Shown: one piece after another, positions 1 to 5,905 of the stretch
Layout of the letters: every line of letters begins with the position of its first letter
Numbering within the stretch: position 1 is the stretch's first letter
DNA from: Desulfobacteraceae bacterium
GTDB taxonomy: Bacteria > Desulfobacterota > DSM-4660 > Desulfatiglandales > Desulfatiglandaceae
Direction of reading: 5' to 3'
Assembly: GCA_030632525.1 (NCBI GenBank)
Contig: DAOVUP010000097.1
Span: 1 to 6,521 of the forward strand
DNA length: 6,521 nucleotides
Notes under the pieces: generated by a model
What the model was told of the DNA's origin: nothing
The model's input: only the letters and a program-made list of their open reading frames with translations
Database searches by the model: none
Made by a program: the position numbers and the translations under genes

Positions 1-1133
1 ACTTCACGCATAGGGATATTATTTTTTGAGGCAATTTTCTTGCATACATTATATTCGGGCACTAAGAGTGGGGAGCCCTGTTCAAGCATCACTTTTTTCA
101 CCTTAATCTTACCCCAGGGGCTGTCCACCTCTGAAAAAGACCTTGGAAGCACCCTGCGCTGGCTGTAGCGAAATCTGATACCTAAGGTGGCGGTCTCTCT
201 GACCATAATCTCCATCAGGAGATCTTTTTTATCAGGCCTCCCAATGACCTGGATTTGTACGCCGGGCCGATTTTTTTTCATCTGGACAGGGAAGAAAACC
301 ACATCCAAGGCCCCCGCATCAAACAACCGATCCATGAGGTATCCCAACCATTCAGGGGCAATATCGTCTACATTGGTCTCAAGGACAACAACCGTATCCA
401 CCGTCTTCGTAGACTGGTCTTCCCCAATAAGGATTCGAAGCAGATTCGGCCTGTCCGGCAGGTCCCTGGTCCCTACTCCATAACCGATCTCCTGGACAAC
501 CATTGGGGGCATGGACCCGAAGGAGGTAGCTAACCCCTTAACCAGGGCCGCGCCGGTAGGGGTAACCATTTCATGCGGGATTCCCGCCTCAAATACAGGG
601 ACCCCCTTTAACAGAGCAATAGTGGCAGGAGCCGGAACAGGGATTTTGCCATGGGCGGTCATAACAAACCCTGAACCAAGAGGAAGGTGAGATACGCAAA
701 GAGACCCGATATTGAGACATTCCAGGGCATACACTGTTCCCACTATGTCGATTATGGAATCAACGGCCCCTACCTCGTGAAAATGGATTTCCTCCGGCGG
801 ACGGTTATGGATCTTTCCCTCCACCTTTGCAAGCGACTCAAATATCTGTATGCTTTTTTCTTTGACTGTTTCAGACAGATCTCCCTGGTTGATAACCTCT
901 CTGATCGCTCTTAACCCCCGATGGTCATTCCTGCCTTTATCAAGCGAAACCAAAAACCTGGTGCCAAAGATCTGGTTGCGGGCCTCACGTTTGATCTCTA
1001 TCTGATAGCCGCTTATAGGGAGGGTCAGGAGACGTTCTCTCAATTCATGGAAGGGAAGCCCTGAATCCAACAGGGAACCCAAGAACATGTCGCCACTGAC
1101 GCCTGAGAAGCAGTCGAGGTAGGCTGTTTTCAT
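1..1133 (-). CDS. larC: LarC, nickel-pincer cofactor biosynthesis protein (partial, C-terminus beyond window)
   Basis: Reading from the ATG at 1133 gives 377 uninterrupted codons running off the left edge. The product matches the LarC family, the CTP-dependent enzyme that inserts nickel into pyridinium-3,5-bisthiocarboxylic acid mononucleotide to make the cofactor of lactate racemase LarA and relatives. Visible family marks are an N-terminus starting MKTAYLDCFSGVSGDM, a metal-binding-type IHFHEVGAVD block near residues 116-125, HEMVTPTGAA near 187-196, ETNVDDIAPE near 252-261 and MKKNRPG at 285-291. The family is usually about 390-420 residues, so only a short tail should be missing. LarC1- and LarC2-type parts sit in one frame here, unlike Lactobacillus plantarum, where larC1 and larC2 are joined by ribosomal frameshifting. 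The start is fixed by the conserved N-terminus, although no Shine-Dalgarno sequence precedes it. A terminator hairpin lies immediately upstream. No larA, larB or larE is visible, so the cofactor-using enzyme is unknown. Confidence 0.94.
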   Translation of the reverse strand, partial: MKTAYLDCFSGVSGDMFLGSLLDSGLPFHELRERLLTLPISGYQIEIKREARNQIFGTRFLVSLDKGRNDHRGLRAIREVINQGDLSETVKEKSIQIFESLAKVEGKIHNRPPEEIHFHEVGAVDSIIDIVGTVYALECLNIGSLCVSHLPLGSGFVMTAHGKIPVPAPATIALLKGVPVFEAGIPHEMVTPTGAALVKGLATSFGSMPPMVVQEIGYGVGTRDLPDRPNLLRILIGEDQSTKTVDTVVVLETNVDDIAPEWLGYLMDRLFDAGALDVVFFPVQMKKNRPGVQIQVIGRPDKKDLLMEIMVRETATLGIRFRYSQRRVLPRSFSEVDSPWGKIKVKKVMLEQGSPLLVPEYNVCKKIASKNNIPMRE

Positions 1134-1144
1134 AGCATTACAAT

Positions 1145-1173
1145 AAAAAGCCCTGCCAACAAGGCAAGGCTTT
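1145..1173 (-). terminator. Rho-independent terminator after the HdrD-like gene, just before larC
   Basis: On the minus strand an 11-bp stem (AAAGCCTTGCC with GGCAGGGCTTT, one T-G wobble) closes a five-base TTGTT loop and ends in five T residues. The arms lie at 1163-1173 and 1147-1157. It begins about 20 bases after the stop codon of the Fe-S gene, the usual place for its terminator. The T run ends only 11 bases before the larC ATG. The hairpin is nearly symmetrical and is followed by TTTCTT on the plus strand, so weak bidirectional action is possible. It may instead act as an attenuator for larC. Confidence 0.75.
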
Positions 1174-1192
1174 CTTAATTAAGGTTAATAGG

Positions 1193-2350
1193 CTAAAGCA
1201 CCTCTGCAATGAGTTCGGAGATATCCTTTATCTCTATCTCATCTTCCTTGTTGACGGTCTTGCGGCTGTCCTCAAGCATGGAGATGCAGTAGGGGCAGGC
1301 TGTGGCCAAAATAGGAGCCCCGGTTTCGCACGCTTCATGTATCCTTATATCCGAAAAGCGCCATTCAGGCTTTGTCTCCATCCATAGCCTCCCCCCCCCG
1401 GCGCCGCAGCAGAGACTTTCATGCCTGACTCTCTTCATTTCCACCAGGTTGCCACCGGTAACAGCGGAAATCAGGGCCCGTGGTTCGTCATAGACATCAT
1501 TATGCCTTCCAAGATAGCAGGGATCGTGGTAGGTGACCTTTTTATCCAGGGTGCCGGAAAGCTTCAGGTTCCCCTCTTCTAAAAGCCCTGCCAACAACTG
1601 GATATAATGAACTACCTCAAAATCACCTCCAAACTCCGGGTACTCCTTTGTGAAGGTGTAATAGCAGTGGGGGGAGGTGGTAATAATTTTTTTTACACCT
1701 TTTTCTTTATAAAGCTTGATGTTTTTTTCCGCCGTATTCATAAAAAGCTCTTCATCTCCGATCTTTCGCATAGATTCGGAACAGCAGCTTTCTTCCTCTC
1801 CTATCACGCCGAAACTGACGCCTGCCGCAGACAGGACCTTGACCATTGCCTTGGCTATATTTTGGCTTCTTGCGTCATACGCCGAAGTGCAACATACAAA
1901 CAGGAGGTATTCAGTGCCTTCATCGAATATGGGCACGTCAAGACCTTCCATCCATGCGGTCCTTTTTTCCCTTGGTTCGGACCAAGGGTTTCCGTTGCTA
2001 TGGACACTCCCCGTGGCCGTTCTCAGAACACCCGGGATGGCCCCTGTCTCCGCGATCATCGCCCTCATCGTCTTGACCACATCAATAATGGTGACACCCC
2101 TGGGGCACTTCAGCACGCACTTATTACATGTGGTGCAGCCATATAGAATATCGTCAGATTCATATCCTTCAACACCCAACTGGGCCATTCGTATTAATCG
2201 CCGGATGTTAAAAGGGCCGTCAACAATACGCCAGGGACACGATCCCGTACACATACCGCACTGCATGCAGAGGTTTAGCTTCTCAGCGCCCATGGCAACA
2301 AGGGCTTCATTTACTTCATAAAATGGGGTTAATGCTTCCAATATAGGCAC
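1193..2350 (-). CDS. HdrD-like (Fe-S)-binding protein: HdrC-type ferredoxin domain fused to two CCG domains
   Basis: This soluble 385-residue protein has the layout of heterodisulfide reductase subunit D and of GlpC/GlcF/EtfD-type electron carriers. Two CX2CX2CX3CP motifs (C28, C31, C34, C38 and C72, C75, C78, C82) should bind two [4Fe-4S] clusters. Two CCG domains follow. The first has C153-C154, C189-C190 and a reduced S226-P-H-C229. The second is canonical, with C278, C314-C315 and C352-P-Y-C355. No membrane segment or signal peptide is visible, so it is probably cytoplasmic and passes electrons to or from a disulfide, flavoprotein or quinone-linked partner. The partner is not in the window and the substrate cannot be named. 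The frame opens with GTG at 2350, but the AAAGGAG at 2350-2356 overlaps that codon and sits 8 bases before an in-frame TTG at 2341, which may be the true start (382 residues). The gene has its own upstream promoter and a terminator behind it, so it looks like a single-gene unit. Confidence 0.9.
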   Translation of the reverse strand: MPILEALTPFYEVNEALVAMGAEKLNLCMQCGMCTGSCPWRIVDGPFNIRRLIRMAQLGVEGYESDDILYGCTTCNKCVLKCPRGVTIIDVVKTMRAMIAETGAIPGVLRTATGSVHSNGNPWSEPREKRTAWMEGLDVPIFDEGTEYLLFVCCTSAYDARSQNIAKAMVKVLSAAGVSFGVIGEEESCCSESMRKIGDEELFMNTAEKNIKLYKEKGVKKIITTSPHCYYTFTKEYPEFGGDFEVVHYIQLLAGLLEEGNLKLSGTLDKKVTYHDPCYLGRHNDVYDEPRALISAVTGGNLVEMKRVRHESLCCGAGGGRLWMETKPEWRFSDIRIHEACETGAPILATACPYCISMLEDSRKTVNKEDEIEIKDISELIAEVL

Positions 2351-2356
2351 TCCTTT
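2350..2356 (-). promoter_or_regulatory. Shine-Dalgarno sequence of the HdrD-like gene, favouring a TTG start
   Basis: The minus strand reads AAAGGAG followed by TGCCTATA and then TTG at 2341-2339. The 8-base spacing suits TTG as the start. The GTG at 2350 begins on the last G of this motif and is too close to use it. The next in-frame ATG (codon 20 of the GTG frame) has no ribosome binding site and lies only eight codons before the first cluster cysteine. Confidence 0.55.
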
Positions 2357-2420
2357 CAGTTAAAAATAATATATAGTATCCATCCCTGCTTATTGCGAAT
2401 ACCTCTTCTTCTTGCACTCA

Positions 2421-2471
2421 ACCTGAAGCTATTTAAAGTTTACAGGTATGCCAGCTAGATCACCTAACTTT
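2421..2471 (-). promoter_or_regulatory. Imperfect dyad at the start of the HdrD-like gene's leader, with alternative pairing
   Basis: On the minus strand AAAGTTAGGT (2471-2462) can pair with ACCT plus AACTTT (2447-2435), with a three-base bulge and a 14-base loop. This makes a 10-bp stem overlapping the -10 box and transcription start. The ACCTG of the right arm can instead pair with CAGGT at 2425-2421, so the two stems exclude each other. It could be a repressor operator, a leader hairpin or chance. No known riboswitch class was recognised. Confidence 0.25.
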
Positions 2472-2497
2472 CTAACAAATGCTCAGATTGATGTCAA
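2469..2497 (-). promoter_or_regulatory. Sigma70-type promoter for the HdrD-like gene
   Basis: On the minus strand a perfect -35 box TTGACA (2497-2492) is followed by a 17-bp spacer and TAGAAA (2474-2469), a four-of-six match to the -10 consensus. It lies in the 192-base gap after batE and points toward the Fe-S gene. The predicted start near 2462 would give a leader of roughly 110-120 bases. It was recognised by eye only. It fits the gap, which is far longer than the spacings inside the bat operon. Confidence 0.55.
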
Positions 2498-2542
2498 CAG
2501 GGGAAATGGACAACAGGCTCTCCCACAACAGCCTTGCCATCC

Positions 2543-3367
2543 TCACTGAACAGAAAGTGGCTGCCCGCGTGAGGAATGAGGCGAAGTTGAGGTAAGCGGG
2601 CGAACACCGGAGATTAGACCTATGGCTCCTGACTTTACCCATCCCCTTTTCTTGTCAGGCAGACGAACCAGGCTCCATCCATCCTCAGATCTTTCCTTAT
2701 ACAGCACAGTCCCTTCATGAAGCTTGAAAAGAACGGTGTCATCCTCCTCCGGACCGGCTAAGATATTTACCTCTTTTTGGAGTATTACTGCACGGTCATC
2801 GCTGCTGATCCAATAATATTTGAGGCCGAAAGAGAGGCCTGCAACGAACCAGGAGGAGAGAATCAGTAGAAGCATATAATAAAGCCATTCTGATTTGTGA
2901 AAGAGCCGTATTATTAGTATCGTCCATAACAGGAGATTCAAGAGCGCAAAAGACCAGAACAGTTCATTCAGATTGAATGACTTTAGCCAGAAAAAGGACG
3001 TCTCAATAAACCCGTGGGATTCCTCGATGGCATCCCGGATCTGATCGCGCGCATGGGAAAGGTTGAAATTGAGATCCGGATCCCTCGGCATTAAGAGCTG
3101 TGCCCGTTCGTACTCTAAAATAGCCCGGCCAAGCTGGCCTGCCCTGAAATAGGCGTTGCCAAGGTTGTAGTAGATCTGGCCCCCTCCGTGCCCGGACCGG
3201 ATCAACCGGAGGTACCCCTTTATCGCTTCCTGGAAATCGCCCACCTTGTAGGCCTGGTTCGCCTTGAAAAAACCCTCTTCCAATTCATCGGCCCTCGCCC
3301 CGTGGTTGGACGTTATATAGAGCAACGCCAATAGGATGGTTATGGCTAACCGGATTCCTTTTCTCAC
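2543..3367 (-). CDS. batE: BatE-like membrane protein with TPR repeats and SH3-like domain
   Basis: The 274-residue product opens with a signal peptide (about 1-26, ending ARADE). Two TPR units follow at roughly 30-60 and 63-97, with typical YYNLGNAYFRAGQLGRAI-type residues. Two membrane helices lie at about 135-155 and 160-182, and a bacterial SH3-like domain at about 192-252 ends near RGWVKSGAIG. The last 20 or so residues are a Ser/Pro-rich tail. This order is that of BatE, the last member of Bat clusters, whose proteins are thought to form an envelope complex linked to stress or oxygen tolerance; the biochemical role is not settled. The start is GTG at 3367 with GGGAG five bases upstream. 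The GTG overlaps by four bases (GTGA) the TGA that closes the original, longer batD frame, so batE was evidently translationally coupled to full-length batD. With batD now stopping at 3514, terminating ribosomes are released about 146 bases earlier. Confidence 0.85.
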   Translation of the reverse strand: MRKGIRLAITILLALLYITSNHGARADELEEGFFKANQAYKVGDFQEAIKGYLRLIRSGHGGGQIYYNLGNAYFRAGQLGRAILEYERAQLLMPRDPDLNFNLSHARDQIRDAIEESHGFIETSFFWLKSFNLNELFWSFALLNLLLWTILIIRLFHKSEWLYYMLLLILSSWFVAGLSFGLKYYWISSDDRAVILQKEVNILAGPEEDDTVLFKLHEGTVLYKERSEDGWSLVRLPDKKRGWVKSGAIGLISGVRPLTSTSPHSSRGQPLSVQ

Positions 3368-3513
3368 CGGATCTCCCTTTCGATTTCTTTGATGAGCCTC
3401 GGGATTTCATTATTCATCTCCCCCATCTCCCGGGTCTGACCCGTATAAATAGTGTTTTCAAGCTCTATCAAAATCGCCCGGAGCTTTTGGGCGGCACCGG
3501 AATCTATCCCTTT
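3364..3513 (-). other. In-frame continuation of batD after its TAA stop (apparently orphaned C-terminal coding sequence)
   Basis: Directly after the batD TAA at 3516-3514 the same frame stays open for 49 codons and closes with TGA at 3366-3364, overlapping the batE GTG. The encoded stretch begins KGIDSGAAQKLRAILIELE and ends in a charged helix (PRLIKEIEREIR). It resembles the helical C-terminal end expected of BatD, which continues past the LTTEDAADVLA segment with a Gly-containing turn and a leucine-rich helix. A full reading would give 579 residues counting the stop position, typical for BatD. No start codon with a good ribosome binding site is visible, so independent translation is unlikely. 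A single base change such as GAA to TAA, a sequencing error or stop-codon readthrough would each explain it. Confidence 0.8.
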
Positions 3514-5103
3514 TTATGCTAATACGTCAGCAGCATCCTCAGTGGTGAGAGAAGCGAGGGTCAGACCGAAACGGTCATTGAAATAATCCCTTATGCAGAG
3601 GCCCAGGCTATTAGCATCCTCCCTACCCTGACGGCATTGTCGGATCAGGTTTTTAGCCGCCTTTTTTGCCCTGTGGGCAGGCATGGCACGGACGGACCTC
3701 CTCTTCAGCCGCAACCCCAAAAACGTTGACAAATAGAGAACAAAGGGGAGCAGGAGAGTCAGCCAGAGGAACAATCCCCCGGACATAATTTCGGACCGGG
3801 CTTCAAGGTTTCTGACAGATGTGTGCAGGGGAAGGATATCATGGCCTAACTCTTTAACCCCCTGCTTCGCTGATTTGCTGCTTCCATTTTGCCTGTCCGG
3901 TCCTGCCTCCACCATAATCATTTTCTCTTTTCCAGGGAGGACAATGAGAGGTTGTTTCGGGGTCTGAATAAGGCGGTACTCATCGGTGTCGGGATCAAAA
4001 AAGCTTAAAGAGAGCGGCGGGATTTCATAATCGCCCTGTTGTTCGGGCACTATAGCCCATTTCATTATTTTAAAACCGGCTAACCCTTTGAGATCGGGAC
4101 GTGCCTTAAAAGCCGGTTCATCTGCATACACCTTTATGTGGTCCAAACCGGGCATTTTCAGGTTCGGGATACGGTTTACGTTTCCCCTGCCGCTTATGTG
4201 AACCGTCAGGGTCGCAGATTCTCCCACCCGTATTTTGGATGGAGCAAGGGTGGCCTCAATCTTGAAACTGCCGACAAGCCCACTGAAACCTTTCGGTTTT
4301 CCCTTTTCAGGAAGGGGAACAACCTTCAACTCAAGCGCTTGGCTGGCGATGGTAACAGGTCTGCCCGATCTAAAAAAAGGGTCGTCAAAAAAGCCCCTCG
4401 GGGATCTTCTTGAATCATAAGCGGTCATACTCATTCGGGAAGGCTTAATGCCATAATCCCCCGCCTTGAGCACCATCAGGCCATATGGGACTTCTATGAT
4501 CCGGTACGTACTCCCATCGTAAACACCCTGGTATTCCCTTGGCTTTTGCAACTGCTTGAAGGTCAGTTGATCGAGTTCCGGAAGTTGAAGGGAAATATCT
4601 GATACACTGGTTTTCAAATAAAGCTTCAGGGTGTATGAGATCTGCTCTTCAACATATGCCTTATTTGATGAGAGGGCGGCCATGAGAAATATCGGACCCT
4701 TTGCAGGAGATTCAGGAGATGCGGTCTTGAGGATTGTCAGGGTAGATATGTTGCTTTGAAATAGCTTTCCTTTGACCTTGACCTCAGCCGGTCCTAACTG
4801 AAACGTCCCGGGCCTTGACGGCTGTATGTAGTATGTATAATCGACGCTTGAGCTGACCTTGCCATTTATTATTTGAACCCGGCTTGAACTTCCACCCTGG
4901 GATACCTGAAACGAATCCAGTCCCTTTATAACAGGAGATGAATCGCTGCTTCTGGCACCCGATACCTTTATGGCCATCTTTATGGAATCCGAGGGTGGTG
5001 CCTCCTGCCTGTCCAATGTGAGTGTAACCGAGACCTCGGCACGAGTCTGGAAGGGGACTAAAATAAAGATAGAAAGTACCAACAGCAGAATAATCTTATT
5101 CAT
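3514..5103 (-). CDS. batD: BatD family exported/membrane protein, C-terminally shortened by an in-frame TAA
   Basis: The 529-residue product has a signal peptide (about 1-22, cleaved after TRA), a long beta-rich extracytoplasmic part made of repeated immunoglobulin-like segments (about 23-430), one membrane helix at about 443-466 and a basic, helical cytoplasmic end. Family-typical stretches include the early SVTLTLDRQEAPPSDSIKM, VDYTYYIQPSRPGTFQLGP near 87-105, GFSGLVGSFKIEATL near 272-286 and VGESATLTVHISGRGNVNRI near 293-312. It matches BatD, the large component of Bat clusters, presumed to work in the periplasm with the VWA proteins BatA/BatB and the TPR proteins BatC/BatE. The ATG at 5103 has AAAGGA eight bases upstream and lies one base after the batC stop. 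The stop at 3516-3514 cuts the conserved C-terminal helical region, and the frame then continues open for 49 more codons. The product may lack the last half of its cytoplasmic domain but keeps signal peptide, ectodomain and membrane anchor, so it may be partly functional. Confidence 0.92.
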   Translation of the reverse strand: MNKIILLLVLSIFILVPFQTRAEVSVTLTLDRQEAPPSDSIKMAIKVSGARSSDSSPVIKGLDSFQVSQGGSSSRVQIINGKVSSSVDYTYYIQPSRPGTFQLGPAEVKVKGKLFQSNISTLTILKTASPESPAKGPIFLMAALSSNKAYVEEQISYTLKLYLKTSVSDISLQLPELDQLTFKQLQKPREYQGVYDGSTYRIIEVPYGLMVLKAGDYGIKPSRMSMTAYDSRRSPRGFFDDPFFRSGRPVTIASQALELKVVPLPEKGKPKGFSGLVGSFKIEATLAPSKIRVGESATLTVHISGRGNVNRIPNLKMPGLDHIKVYADEPAFKARPDLKGLAGFKIMKWAIVPEQQGDYEIPPLSLSFFDPDTDEYRLIQTPKQPLIVLPGKEKMIMVEAGPDRQNGSSKSAKQGVKELGHDILPLHTSVRNLEARSEIMSGGLFLWLTLLLPFVLYLSTFLGLRLKRRSVRAMPAHRAKKAAKNLIRQCRQGREDANSLGLCIRDYFNDRFGLTLASLTTEDAADVLA

Positions 5104-5104
5104 C

Positions 5105-5905
5105 TTACCAATCCTTTCCCGATAAGACCCCGCGGCGCTTCCCTTTTGGGGTTTGAAACTCTAAGTATTTAGAACGATCTTCCTTGACGTTGTCCAACAG
5201 GGCCTCGGCCTTTTTCCTGTCCATCAGGGAGATGGCCTGGGCGGAACCCTCATCCTTTTCCTTTTGCGGCAGGGCCTCCCGCGGCTGGAGATCCCCTGAG
5301 AGGTCTTTGGGAGGCCCCTTTTCCTCATCCGATTTATCAGGAGAAGATTCTCCCTCTCCCTTCCCCTTTTTGCCGTCTTTAGACTGATCTTTTTTGCCCC
5401 CTTTTTTTTCGGAACTTTTTTGGCCTTCTTTTTGTTCCTTTTTCTGCTTTTCTAATTTCCTGAGAGCAATTTCCAGATTATATCGTGCATTTTCGCTTTC
5501 AGGATCGATCAAAATGGCCTTTTTATAATGAGCTGCTGCCGAGGCAAAATCGCCCTGCTTAAAGGCCGTATTCCCCAAGTTATAAGCAGCCTTTACCCGG
5601 GTTTTCGAGTCTTTCGCCCTCCGCAGCACACTTGAAAATGATGCCTTGGCCCCCTTATAATCGGAGCCTTGGTAATTGGCACACCCCCTGTTATAACGAT
5701 ATCGCAAATCCTTGGGATTATTCATATCTGAGTCTGCATAGATCTTTTCAGCTTCGGCAAACCGGCCCAGCCTGTACAGCTCATCAGGGTTTTCACCACT
5801 GGCGGCGAAAACCGGGGCGCCAAGAAAAACCCCTATGACAACAAGAAGGAAGATTACAGACCGTCTTTTTCCTTTTACCTTCATCAATCTCCTCTCCATC
5901 TTCAC
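5105..5905 (-). CDS. batC: BatC-like exported TPR protein
   Basis: The 266-residue product has a basic N-terminus and signal peptide (about 9-35, GAPVFAASG). TPR-type helices cover about 40-138, with the clearest repeat at 105-138 (AAYNLGNTAFKQGDF and following). A very Lys/Glu/Ser-rich, probably disordered linker spans about 150-220. The C-terminal block around 226-266 holds MDRKKAEALLDNVKEDRSKY and finishes in GKDW, an ending seen in BatC proteins. BatC is taken to be a periplasmic scaffold for the Bat complex, and its direct partner is not established. The GTG start at 5905 is preceded by AGGGAGG/GGGAG and overlaps the batB stop as GTGA. An in-frame ATG at 5884 has its own upstream GAGAGG and would give a tidier signal peptide starting MKVKGKRR, so it is a real alternative. 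The stop lies one base before the batD ATG. Confidence 0.9.
   Translation of the reverse strand: MKMERRLMKVKGKRRSVIFLLVVIGVFLGAPVFAASGENPDELYRLGRFAEAEKIYADSDMNNPKDLRYRYNRGCANYQGSDYKGAKASFSSVLRRAKDSKTRVKAAYNLGNTAFKQGDFASAAAHYKKAILIDPESENARYNLEIALRKLEKQKKEQKEGQKSSEKKGGKKDQSKDGKKGKGEGESSPDKSDEEKGPPKDLSGDLQPREALPQKEKDEGSAQAISLMDRKKAEALLDNVKEDRSKYLEFQTPKGKRRGVLSGKDW

Noticed and set aside
187..914. Plus-strand open frames in the left 1 kb
   Set aside because: The minus strand carries a continuous LarC frame across the whole stretch, with family motifs from end to end.
1607..2321. Long plus-strand open frames opposite the HdrD-like gene
   Set aside because: They lie wholly antisense to a gene with clear cluster-binding motifs, and their products show no recognisable domain. 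They are shadows of the minus-strand gene.
2360..2392. Second promoter candidate (TTCGCA, 18 bp, TATATA) close to the HdrD-like start
   Set aside because: Both boxes match only four of six bases, and the start would fall almost on the Shine-Dalgarno sequence. The upstream TTGACA promoter is better.
2508..2540. Possible terminator after batE on the minus strand (AGGCT and AGCCT arms)
   Set aside because: The stem is only five base pairs with a ten-base loop and no T run. The repeated CTGTTGT here is a short direct repeat that could be chance.
5245..5460. Low-complexity purine-rich stretch in batC as a possible repeat or frameshift region
   Set aside because: It encodes a Lys/Glu-rich linker, in frame on both sides. 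A charged linker before the C-terminal KDW block is ordinary for BatC proteins, and no regular repeat unit is visible.
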